NCBI GenBank assembly: GCA_011371325.1
Contig: DRQV01000129.1
Span: 1-8,557, forward strand
Origin: Thioploca sp.
GTDB lineage: Bacteria; Pseudomonadota; Gammaproteobacteria; Beggiatoales; Beggiatoaceae
DNA: 8,557 nucleotides
Direction: 5' to 3'
Shown: positions 1 through 5,761 of the stretch, piece by piece
Numbering within the stretch: position 1 is the first letter of the stretch
Layout: the number at the start of each line of letters is the position of its first letter
Made by a program: the position numbers and the translations under genes
The notes under the pieces: generated by a model
Told to the model about the DNA's origin: nothing
Seen by the model: only the letters and a program-made list of their open reading frames with translations
The model's database searches: none

Positions 1-545
1 TAAGAAGAAGTACTTTGGTGATCAGTATCATCTGGTACAGGAAAGCGAGTTAATTCTATATTAGCTGCAATTACTTCAGCATCAATAATAGGATTGCCAC
101 CAAAACGTTCTCGAATAAAAAGCTTACCTCGATCTACATGATAAGGTGACATTGAGGCATCAGTTGCTCCTTGTGGCAAAGTTACCATTTCATTTTTAAT
201 TCCAGTAGTATAGCGACCACCATTATCATCCCGACATATTCCACGCACATGACCTATATCATGACACAATAAAGAAATTATAAAATTTAGCCAGTCTCGA
301 TGAGAAACTCCACCTTCACGAATATGTTTGCCTCGTAAAATTTCTTGGCCGACTAAAGTCACCATAATAGTATGTTCCATATTATGATAAAGTGCATCAC
401 TATTAGCAAAATGTTCTAAAGCCATACGTCCAGCCCAAGAAATAATCTCACTATTGCTTGCTTCTAGTTCACCATAATTACGTTTATAGGCTTTATCAAG
501 TTGTTCAACAAAACCATCAATAACTAATTCAGTAGGATTAAACAT
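1..545 (-). CDS. HD-domain metal-dependent phosphohydrolase (C-terminus cut by window edge)
   Basis: The reading frame runs from an ATG at 545-543 leftward and is still open at base 1, giving 181 N-terminal residues. Visible metal-site motifs are YHNMEHT (residues 53-59) and CHDIGHVRG (about 94-102), which contains the HD doublet at 95-96. Further downstream are GRYTTG, YHVDRG and IELTRFPVP. By family knowledge this is the HD superfamily of metal-dependent phosphohydrolases; I recall close relatives of about 230-250 residues in proteobacteria and cyanobacteria, so perhaps 50-70 residues are missing. The YHNxxH plus HDxGH pattern also resembles class I cyclic-nucleotide phosphodiesterases, but the substrate is unknown. 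There is no signal peptide or membrane segment, so it is probably cytosolic. The start is supported by AAGG with 9-nt spacing. It is divergent from the glycosyltransferase genes and has its own candidate promoter. Confidence 0.88.
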   Translation of the reverse strand, partial: MFNPTELVIDGFVEQLDKAYKRNYGELEASNSEIISWAGRMALEHFANSDALYHNMEHTIMVTLVGQEILRGKHIREGGVSHRDWLNFIISLLCHDIGHVRGICRDDNGGRYTTGIKNEMVTLPQGATDASMSPYHVDRGKLFIRERFGGNPIIDAEVIAANIELTRFPVPDDTDHQSTSS

Positions 546-554
546 TTTATAATA

Positions 555-558
555 CCTT
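555..558 (-). promoter_or_regulatory. Ribosome binding site of the HD hydrolase gene
   Basis: On the minus strand AAGG lies 9 nt before the ATG at 545. It is the clearest Shine-Dalgarno-like site in the window and supports the chosen start. Confidence 0.6.
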
Positions 559-623
559 AAATTAATATTTTAGTCAGAATTATATAGTATTGTAACTAAA
601 TTGTTAAATACTTACAAAATTTT

Positions 624-640
624 AATATAGCAATTCTTAA
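624..640 (-). promoter_or_regulatory. Extended -10 promoter candidate for the HD hydrolase gene
   Basis: The minus strand reads TTAAGAATTGCTATATT. TATATT (629-624) is a -10 hexamer preceded by TGC, the extended -10 arrangement. A TTGAAT at 650-645 could be a weak -35 with a short 15-bp spacer. Transcription would begin near 617, leaving a leader of about 70 nt that includes the AAGG site. The first 15 bases are identical to the promoter candidate of the GT4 gene at 3763-3777. The position and motif are seen directly; the function is inferred. Confidence 0.5.
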
Positions 641-804
641 TTAAATTCAAATATCAATTATTTAATATTATTAATATCTTGATAGTTTTACTTTGTATTT
701 AAAGCAATATCATAATTAGTGAAATTGCAGTTACTAAAACAGCTTTTTGTACTCGTATTAATAATTTTCCTGCTTTAGATCACTATTAAATGGGTTATCA
801 AAAA

Positions 805-850
805 TTTAACCAAACTTTGTTATTTATGAATAATAACTTATTGGTTTAAA
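805..850. repeat. Two-level stem-loop in the divergent intergenic region
   Basis: The outer arms TTTAACCAA (805-813) and TTGGTTTAAA (841-850) pair over 9 bp with one bulged T. Inside, GTTATT (819-824) pairs perfectly with AATAAC (832-837) around a 7-nt loop. A competing hairpin, GGTTA (793-797) with TAACC (807-811), uses part of the same left outer arm, so the two folds exclude each other. No U-tract follows, so it is not a standard intrinsic terminator. It could be a DNA operator, a leader structure or chance pairing in AT-rich DNA. Confidence 0.35.
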
Positions 851-898
851 AACTAAAAGTTAGGTATGGGAATTGCTGTACTCTAAAATTATAATAGC

Positions 899-914
899 AT
901 GTATAATTATACAT
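899..914. promoter_or_regulatory. Perfect 16-bp palindrome, possible operator
   Basis: ATGTATAATTATACAT is a perfect dyad 44 bp upstream of the GT87-like gene's ATG, and it contains a TATAAT at 902-907. Its size fits a site for a dimeric repressor overlapping a promoter. In DNA this AT-rich one such palindrome could arise by chance in a window of this length, so the role is a guess. Confidence 0.3.
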
Positions 915-922
915 AGTTATCT

Positions 923-951
923 TTGAGTCATTCATAAATTAACTCTTAAAT
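923..951 (+). promoter_or_regulatory. Promoter candidate for the GT-C gene pair, possibly leaderless
   Basis: TTGAGT (923-928) and TTAAAT (946-951) are separated by 17 bp; each matches the sigma-70 consensus at four of six positions. Seven bases separate the -10 from the ATG at 959, so transcription would start at or next to the A of the start codon. No Shine-Dalgarno sequence precedes the ATG, which fits a leaderless message. Alternative -10 hexamers TATAAT at 890-895 and 902-907 would give leaders of roughly 45-55 nt. Confidence 0.35.
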
Positions 952-958
952 ATTTAAT

Positions 959-2149
959 ATGAAAATTGATCTAATTGCTGGAATCTTATTTTTTCTGGCT
1001 TGCCTTGCTTATGTTATAGGAACTAGCGTTTTGACTGAACGTAATGCTAGACATCTTGATGGACGTTATATTTATATTAGTGGTGCTACTTGGTTGGCTG
1101 GTAAATCTCCATATGATATTGAAAATTTTGGTAAATTATGGAAACAGCATATGGTCAATGAGACGGCTAGAAAGGAATTTCTAAAAGAAGGTGGAGCTGT
1201 ATTTGCTTACCCTCCAACTCTTGGAATCATTTCTATTCCATTGGCTTTATTTCCCTGGGATACGGCAAAATTTATCTTAGATGCTATTAATATATTATTT
1301 TTACTTTTAATTGCATGGTTTTCAGCGTTATTTATTAAAAATTTACCTAATGTAAAAATTAGTAAAATAGGAATTGGAATCGGTTTAGGTTGTCTGTTAG
1401 CCGCAATTCCAACTACCATATTTTTAGGCCAGACTTCTTTGTTTGCTTTAGTTGGCTGTCTTGGAGCGGCATATTTTTTACAATGTAAGAAACTTTGGTT
1501 AGCCGCATTATTCGTAGTTCTCGCTAGTATTAAACCGCATGTATCATTATTATTCATAATATTTTTACTATTTCGGGAAACAAATTGGGCTTTTTTAGCT
1601 TTGTCATCTCTGTTTGTCGGTATTACAAGCATGGGAATTCTAATTTTAGGCGGATCATATAATCCAATTACAGAAGTTATCAATATAATGAATGCCTATA
1701 CCTCAATTTCATTCAATGCTCCAACTAACATGTCTGGATTATATGTAATTTTAGGCAGTTTAGGATTTAGTCATAGTACAATTTCTATTTCACCAGTGAT
1801 AGGTTTAATTGTTACATTAATTTTAGCTTTAATATTTAGAAATAATAATATTTCAAGTAAACAAAATCTATTGCAAATGGTTCTGATATTTTCCTTAACC
1901 GCAATCTTTTTACCAATTCATCTCTATGATTATACAATATTTTTCTTGGCAATGATGCTATTAGTAACTGTCAGATGGCAAATTGGAATATTGTTACTCC
2001 CAAGTATAATTTTAATTGCGAGACCCAATAATTTAGTTGGTTTGTTATATAACGATATTTCAGCAGTATTATTAGCTAGTTTAGGAGCTATTTATTTAGC
2101 TATTGCTGTCATGATAATGCTATGGTTCTCAAATTCAAAACAGGTATAG
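959..2149 (+). CDS. GT87-like GT-C membrane glycosyltransferase
   Basis: This 396-residue protein is strongly hydrophobic, with about ten predicted membrane segments spread from residue 4 to 390. An N-terminal extracytoplasmic loop carries HLDGRYIY (32-39), the AGKSPYD motif (47-53) and FAYPP (82-86). Further on are GQTS (157-160), KPH (192-194) and HLYDY (321-325). This order is typical of the GT87 (DUF2029) family, GT-C enzymes that transfer a sugar, often mannose, from a polyprenyl-phosphate donor outside the membrane. The conserved Asp in the first loop (D34) is the likely catalytic base by analogy. The length matches the family (about 380-450). It is the first gene of a pair; the next starts 4 bp after its stop, so the two are surely cotranscribed. 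The start is fixed by an in-frame TAA at 947-949, and no ribosome binding site is visible. Donor and acceptor sugars cannot be read from the sequence. Confidence 0.82.
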   Translation: MKIDLIAGILFFLACLAYVIGTSVLTERNARHLDGRYIYISGATWLAGKSPYDIENFGKLWKQHMVNETARKEFLKEGGAVFAYPPTLGIISIPLALFPWDTAKFILDAINILFLLLIAWFSALFIKNLPNVKISKIGIGIGLGCLLAAIPTTIFLGQTSLFALVGCLGAAYFLQCKKLWLAALFVVLASIKPHVSLLFIIFLLFRETNWAFLALSSLFVGITSMGILILGGSYNPITEVINIMNAYTSISFNAPTNMSGLYVILGSLGFSHSTISISPVIGLIVTLILALIFRNNNISSKQNLLQMVLIFSLTAIFLPIHLYDYTIFFLAMMLLVTVRWQIGILLLPSIILIARPNNLVGLLYNDISAVLLASLGAIYLAIAVMIMLWFSNSKQV

Positions 2150-2153
2150 GAAA

Positions 2154-3722
2154 ATGATTTCACAACGACGTGGTTTTATTATACTGATCGCAATACTTAT
2201 TCTCATCGGGGCAGTTACTCGTTTAATACCCTTATCATCCCAAGAACGCATGATTAACTCAGTTTCTGAAGATGGTTATCTTATGATGACGATAGCTCGG
2301 AATATGGCGTTAGGTTATGGTATGAGCATAGCGGATGGCACAATTCCCACTAATGGCACTCAACCTTTGAATACTGCTATCTGGGCTGTTGGTTATTGGT
2401 TGGTTGATGGAGATAAAATTAACGGCATTATATTTGTCATTTTACTGCAATTTATTATGGCTAGTTTAGCTGCTGTAATACTTTGGCAAGGTAGTAAACG
2501 GTTATTACATAATTCTTCTAATGCTGGAAAAATAGCAGCGTTAGCAGCAGCAACTTGGTATGCTAGTCCAATCTTGGTTGGACATACTATGAATGGTTTA
2601 GAGACTGCTTTATATTCTATGTGTTTAGTGGCAATCGCTATGTTATTTAGCTTCTCTAAACAAGATTGGAGCATGTGGCGTTGGTTGGGTTTTGGAATAT
2701 TATTAGGTATAACATTTTGGGTACGTAATGATGCTGTATTAATTATTTTTGCGGCTTGTATAACCCATTTATTACTAGGTTCATTTGAATTTAACGCATT
2801 AAAACGTCGATTTATCCAAGTTATGTTAATGGGAACTGCTTCTGTAGTTGTCGCCCTACCTTGGTTAATCAATAATGTAGTTAATTTTGGCCATATCATG
2901 CCAATTAGTGGTCAGTCAGAATCATTAACAGCAGTTTTTGCCGAAAATTTACCTTATATACCAACTTTTTTGGTTGAATATCTATTCGTTTTTTTGCCAA
3001 TTCCACATTCATTAGATACTCAAACTTGGGTCAAAATTGCCTGTGCTATTTTCATGGTTCTGGTATTGGTTTGGATGCTAGTGAGAAAATTGCATTTAGA
3101 AGAACGACGTTTGACAGTATTGATTAGTATATTCACAATATGTTTAGTAACTTTTTATGGGTTATTTTTTGGAGCTACCTATTTTATTGATAGATATATG
3201 TTCCCAACCACACCTTTTTTCGCTCTATTATGGGCTAGTATTGTGGTATATATTTGGCAACGCTTGCCGGCTCAAAAAATTACTGCACCAATAATTGTTT
3301 TAATATTTATTACTATCATAGCTGGTTTACATGTACGTTCCTATTTATTTACTAAACAAACTAGTATTTATCATCAATATTTAGGTGGTTATAGCCTCCA
3401 TATTCATCTAGCTAAATGGATTACAGATAATGTTCCAGAAGATGTTTGGGTTGGTTCATGGCAATCTGGAACTACTGGTTATTTCCATGATCGCACGATT
3501 AATTTAGACGGCAAAACTAATCCAGAATCATTAGCAGCTCGCCAGCAGAATAAACTACCTGAATATATGTTAAATAAAGATATTCAATATTTTGTAGATT
3601 GGCTAAATTGGCATAAAATGACAGTCTGGGTAGAAAGACCAGTTGTAAAGCAAAATTATGAATTTATAGTGCAAGATAAACAAAAAAACTTGTTAGTTAT
3701 GCGAAGGAAATTTGATAATTAG
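2154..3722 (+). CDS. Large GT-C-like membrane glycosyltransferase (GT39/PMT-like fold)
   Basis: This 522-residue polytopic protein has a first hydrophobic segment at residues 8-26 and an acidic pair E39-D40 in the first outer loop (SEDGYL). Acidic residues at that place are catalytic in GT-C enzymes. Other family-like motifs are ARNMALGYG (48-56), TNGTQPLN (66-73), NGLETALY (147-154), RND (191-193) and DRYMFPTTPFFALL (346-359). About ten membrane segments end near residue 390. The last 130 residues form a soluble, probably periplasmic domain with GSWQSGTTGYFHDRTINLDG (434-453). The pattern fits bacterial GT-C transferases related to the GT39 and ArnT group, using polyprenyl-phosphate sugars; the exact family is uncertain. 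CAGG at 2141-2144 is a usable ribosome binding site inside the end of the previous gene, suggesting coupled translation. The stop is followed by a 64-bp gap with a separate promoter candidate for the next gene. Confidence 0.78.
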   Translation: MISQRRGFIILIAILILIGAVTRLIPLSSQERMINSVSEDGYLMMTIARNMALGYGMSIADGTIPTNGTQPLNTAIWAVGYWLVDGDKINGIIFVILLQFIMASLAAVILWQGSKRLLHNSSNAGKIAALAAATWYASPILVGHTMNGLETALYSMCLVAIAMLFSFSKQDWSMWRWLGFGILLGITFWVRNDAVLIIFAACITHLLLGSFEFNALKRRFIQVMLMGTASVVVALPWLINNVVNFGHIMPISGQSESLTAVFAENLPYIPTFLVEYLFVFLPIPHSLDTQTWVKIACAIFMVLVLVWMLVRKLHLEERRLTVLISIFTICLVTFYGLFFGATYFIDRYMFPTTPFFALLWASIVVYIWQRLPAQKITAPIIVLIFITIIAGLHVRSYLFTKQTSIYHQYLGGYSLHIHLAKWITDNVPEDVWVGSWQSGTTGYFHDRTINLDGKTNPESLAARQQNKLPEYMLNKDIQYFVDWLNWHKMTVWVERPVVKQNYEFIVQDKQKNLLVMRRKFDN

Positions 3723-3762
3723 TTTTTTAATTGGATAGATATATCAATATAAATTATTTAAT

Positions 3763-3779
3763 TTAAGAATTGCTATAAT
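3763..3779 (+). promoter_or_regulatory. Extended -10 promoter of the GT4 gene, placed for a leaderless transcript
   Basis: TTAAGAATTGCTATAAT contains a perfect TATAAT (3774-3779) preceded by TGC, a strong extended -10 element. No good -35 is seen at normal spacing, which extended -10 promoters tolerate. Exactly seven bases lie between the hexamer and the ATG at 3787, so the expected transcription start is the A of the ATG. No Shine-Dalgarno sequence is present. The first 15 bases repeat, in inverted orientation, at 640-626 in front of the HD hydrolase gene. Confidence 0.6.
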
Positions 3780-3786
3780 TTTATAT

Positions 3787-4878
3787 ATGAAAAATATTAT
3801 ATTACATGATTATTTTGAATCTTTGGAAGGTGGGGGTAGACTTTGCAATGTGTTAGCTCATGGTTTAAATATGGATTTGGGTTATGGATTTGCTAGTAAA
3901 GATCATCCTTTTATAGAAAAATTAACTCAACATAGTCTAAATTCATATAGTTCCATACCACTATGGAAACAAATTAAATTAGCTAGGGCATTCAATAAAC
4001 AAACTAAATTTTTAGAAAATTATGAAACAGTAATTTATAGCGGTTTTTATACACCATTAGCAGTGAATAACCACTTAAACGGCAAAAATATTTTATATTG
4101 TCATACTCCACCACGTTTTATTTATGATCAAAAAAAATTTTATTTAGCCAGTTTGCCAGCTCCTTTACGTCCATTATTACAAATGTTTAGTAATTACTTG
4201 CAACCACGTTATGAAGATTCTATTAATAATATGGATGTGATAATTGCTAATTCCGTTAACGTATCTAATCGTATCCAACATTATTTAGGTAAACAGTCAA
4301 TAGTAATCTATCCACCTTGTGATACAAAGCGGTTTCAATGGCTTGGCCAAGCTGATTACTACCTATCCATGGGACGCTTAGACCCTTTAAAACGTGTAGA
4401 TTTAATCGTGCAAGCCTTTTTAAAAATGCCAGCTAAAAAACTCATAATAACTTCTGGTGGTGAAGAACTAACAAAATTACAAAAACTAGCTAATCAAGCT
4501 AATAATATTCACTTTACTGGTTGGATTAATGATCAAAAATTGGCAGAATTGGTAGGTAAATCTATCGCAACTTTATATTTAGCAAAAGATGAAGATTTTG
4601 GTATGTCACCAGTAGAATCTATGGCTGCTGGTAAACCAGTTATTGGAGCTGCTGAAGGTGGATTATTAGAAACAATTATTCCAAATAAAACTGGTTTTTT
4701 ACTAGAACCATCAGTATCAGCAATTTGTCAAGCAGTGGCTAATATGACTCCCAAAGCAGCATTAAATATGCGAAATAATTGCGAAAAACAAGCTCAATGT
4801 TTTCGTACTGAAATATTTTTAGAAAAAATGCAATTAATTTTAAAAAACTATAACATTTCCAGTATGAATTTATCGTAA
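3787..4878 (+). CDS. GT4-family glycosyltransferase (GT-B fold)
   Basis: This 363-residue soluble protein begins with HDYFESLEGGGRL (7-19), the glycine-rich N-terminal loop of GT4 retaining enzymes. It continues with YCHTPPRFIYD (104-114), a segment seen in WbaZ-like mannosyltransferases, and NSVNVSNRI (155-163). The C-terminal donor domain shows YLSMGRLDPLKRVD (192-205) and the EX7E motif EDFGMSPVE (E269, E277), followed by AGKPVIG and GGLLE. By family it transfers a sugar from a nucleotide donor, such as GDP-mannose, to a lipid-linked or growing glycan at the cytoplasmic face; the actual sugar is unknown. No other start is available in frame just upstream. It sits 64 bp after the GT-C pair but appears to have its own promoter. 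Its 3' end faces the permease gene with 42 bp between, in which no clear terminator is visible. Confidence 0.9.
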   Translation: MKNIILHDYFESLEGGGRLCNVLAHGLNMDLGYGFASKDHPFIEKLTQHSLNSYSSIPLWKQIKLARAFNKQTKFLENYETVIYSGFYTPLAVNNHLNGKNILYCHTPPRFIYDQKKFYLASLPAPLRPLLQMFSNYLQPRYEDSINNMDVIIANSVNVSNRIQHYLGKQSIVIYPPCDTKRFQWLGQADYYLSMGRLDPLKRVDLIVQAFLKMPAKKLIITSGGEELTKLQKLANQANNIHFTGWINDQKLAELVGKSIATLYLAKDEDFGMSPVESMAAGKPVIGAAEGGLLETIIPNKTGFLLEPSVSAICQAVANMTPKAALNMRNNCEKQAQCFRTEIFLEKMQLILKNYNISSMNLS

Positions 4879-4920
4879 TTCTCAATTAAATTTATACATT
4901 TGTCTGTTCAAAAAATTTCA

Positions 4921-5682
4921 TTAGTATCTAATTTTATAACCAATACGCAATAACCATAAACAGAATGTACTGACAGTAACCACAAATAAACTAACTACGA
5001 GTAAACTAGTATTTATATTAATTTCTGAAACACCAAAAAAACCATAACGAAAACCATCAATCATATAAAAAAACGGATTATAGTGAGAAACTTTGGCCCA
5101 AAATTCTGGCAAAGTATCTATTTTATAAAATACTCCACTTAAAAAAGTTAGAGGTAAAATAAGGAAATTTTGAAAAGCAGAAATATGATCCCATTTATCA
5201 GCCCATAAAGCTCCAATAAGCCCTAAAGTTCCCAATACTAAACTACCCAATATCGCAAATATTAGTAACATCCATATATTGTGGATTGGTAATATTACAA
5301 ACCAACAAGTTGCAATCCATACTCCAATTCCAACTACCAAACCACGCAATATTGCTGCTGTAGTAAATGCTAAATACAATTCTAAACTAGATAGGGGTGG
5401 CAATAGTATAAAAACTAAACTACCAGTCATTTTTGATTGATATAAACTCGATGAACTATTTGCAAAAGCATTTTGAATTATGCTCATCATGATTAAACCA
5501 GGAACAAGAAAAGCGGTATAATTAATCCCAGCATAAATTTCAATATGTTCTTCTAATACTGAGCCAAACACTAGTAAATAAAGTAAAACTGTGACAATAG
5601 GAGCGAGAATTGTTTGAGTGCCAACTTTCGTAAAACGCCAAACTTCTTTACCAAACAGGGTGTATAAACCATACCAATTCAT
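4921..5682 (-). CDS. YadH-like ABC-2 type transporter permease
   Basis: This 253-residue protein has six hydrophobic segments, at about residues 25-42, 56-72, 105-130, 136-160, 170-188 and 225-246. FLVPGLIMMSIIQNAFAN (58-75) and ILRGLVVGI (111-119) align by memory with E. coli YadH, as does the C-terminal block LSGVFYKIDTLPEFW (181-195) with NPFFYMIDGFRYGFFG (202-217), the ABC-2 signature. Length matches the family (about 256). Such permeases form the membrane channel of exporters that need a separate ATPase, in E. coli YadG. No ATPase gene is next to it here: the upstream neighbour is dapF. The cargo is unknown; export of a lipid or glycan made by the adjacent convergent glycosyltransferases is possible but unproven. 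TAGG at 5696-5693, 10 nt before the ATG, is a plausible ribosome binding site. Confidence 0.88.
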   Translation of the reverse strand: MNWYGLYTLFGKEVWRFTKVGTQTILAPIVTVLLYLLVFGSVLEEHIEIYAGINYTAFLVPGLIMMSIIQNAFANSSSSLYQSKMTGSLVFILLPPLSSLELYLAFTTAAILRGLVVGIGVWIATCWFVILPIHNIWMLLIFAILGSLVLGTLGLIGALWADKWDHISAFQNFLILPLTFLSGVFYKIDTLPEFWAKVSHYNPFFYMIDGFRYGFFGVSEININTSLLVVSLFVVTVSTFCLWLLRIGYKIRY

Positions 5683-5697
5683 AAAAATATAACCTAA

Positions 5698-5718
5698 ATT
5701 ATAATAATTTTAATTATA
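5698..5718 (-). promoter_or_regulatory. Two -10 hexamers upstream of the ABC-2 permease
   Basis: Perfect TATAAT hexamers occur on the minus strand at 5718-5713 and 5703-5698. The upstream one, with a weak TTGTTT at 5742-5737 (18-bp spacer), would start a transcript that still contains the TAGG ribosome site, so it fits better. The downstream one would start past that site. This suggests the permease is at least partly independent of dapF. In AT-rich DNA such hexamers also occur by chance. Confidence 0.4.
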
Positions 5719-5761
5719 AAGTCTAAAATCATCATGAAACAACTATTAGATTTTATAATTA
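5711..5761. repeat. Long AT-rich hairpin over the dapF stop codon
   Basis: TAATTATAAAGTCTAA (5711-5726) is complementary to TTAGATTTTATAATTA (5746-5761) over 16 positions with one mismatch (G5721 opposite T5751), around a 19-nt loop. The right arm overlaps the TAA stop of dapF (5761-5759). On the minus-strand RNA the arm is followed by AAAUUAUUA rather than a U-tract, so it is not a textbook terminator. It could weakly end dapF transcription, protect the mRNA 3' end, or affect the permease promoter, whose -10 lies within the left arm. Confidence 0.5.

Larger units (their letters stand above)
546..958. other. 413-bp AT-rich intergenic region between divergent genes
   Basis: This region separates the minus-strand HD hydrolase from the plus-strand glycosyltransferase cluster. 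I see no convincing gene in it. It holds a minus-strand promoter candidate (624-640), a two-level stem-loop (805-850), a perfect 16-bp palindrome (899-914) and plus-strand promoter candidates, including TATAAT at 890-895 and 902-907 and a TTGAGT/TTAAAT pair at 923-951. The stretch 655-780 is AT-rich and shows nothing firm beyond very short open frames without ribosome binding sites. The size and structure suggest that expression of one or both flanking genes is controlled here, but no regulator can be named. Confidence 0.7.

Noticed and set aside
719..778. GTG-initiated 19-residue hydrophobic peptide (VKLQLLKQLFVLVLIIFLL) in the intergenic region
   Set aside because: It looks like a single membrane helix with a basic start, but there is no ribosome site, it starts with GTG and it is short enough to arise by chance in AT-rich DNA.
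703..789. Short open frame ending in TRINNFPALDHY, considered as a remnant of a lost gene
   Set aside because: It has no ATG, GTG or TTG start, covers fewer than 30 codons and matches no family that I recognise.
866..886. Six-codon mini-ORF MGIAVL before the GT-C pair, considered as a leader peptide
   Set aside because: It has no ribosome site or repeated regulatory codons, and the next structure does not resemble an attenuator.
1207..1683. 158-codon open frame on the minus strand
   Set aside because: It lies fully inside the GT87-like gene on the opposite strand, and its product lacks any recognisable domain; it is a shadow of the conserved plus-strand frame.
2393..2899. 168-codon open frame on the minus strand
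   Set aside because: It lies inside the second GT-C gene, which has clear family motifs, and has no motif or upstream signal of its own.
3712..3747. TTGATA/TATCAA inverted repeat at the end of the second GT-C gene, considered as a terminator
   Set aside because: The stem is six AT-rich pairs with a 24-nt loop and no trailing U-tract; it is too weak to claim.
4879..4920. Bidirectional terminator between the convergent GT4 and permease genes
   Set aside because: Only a weak AT-only pairing, mostly inside the end of the GT4 gene, was found, with no stable stem followed by a U-tract.
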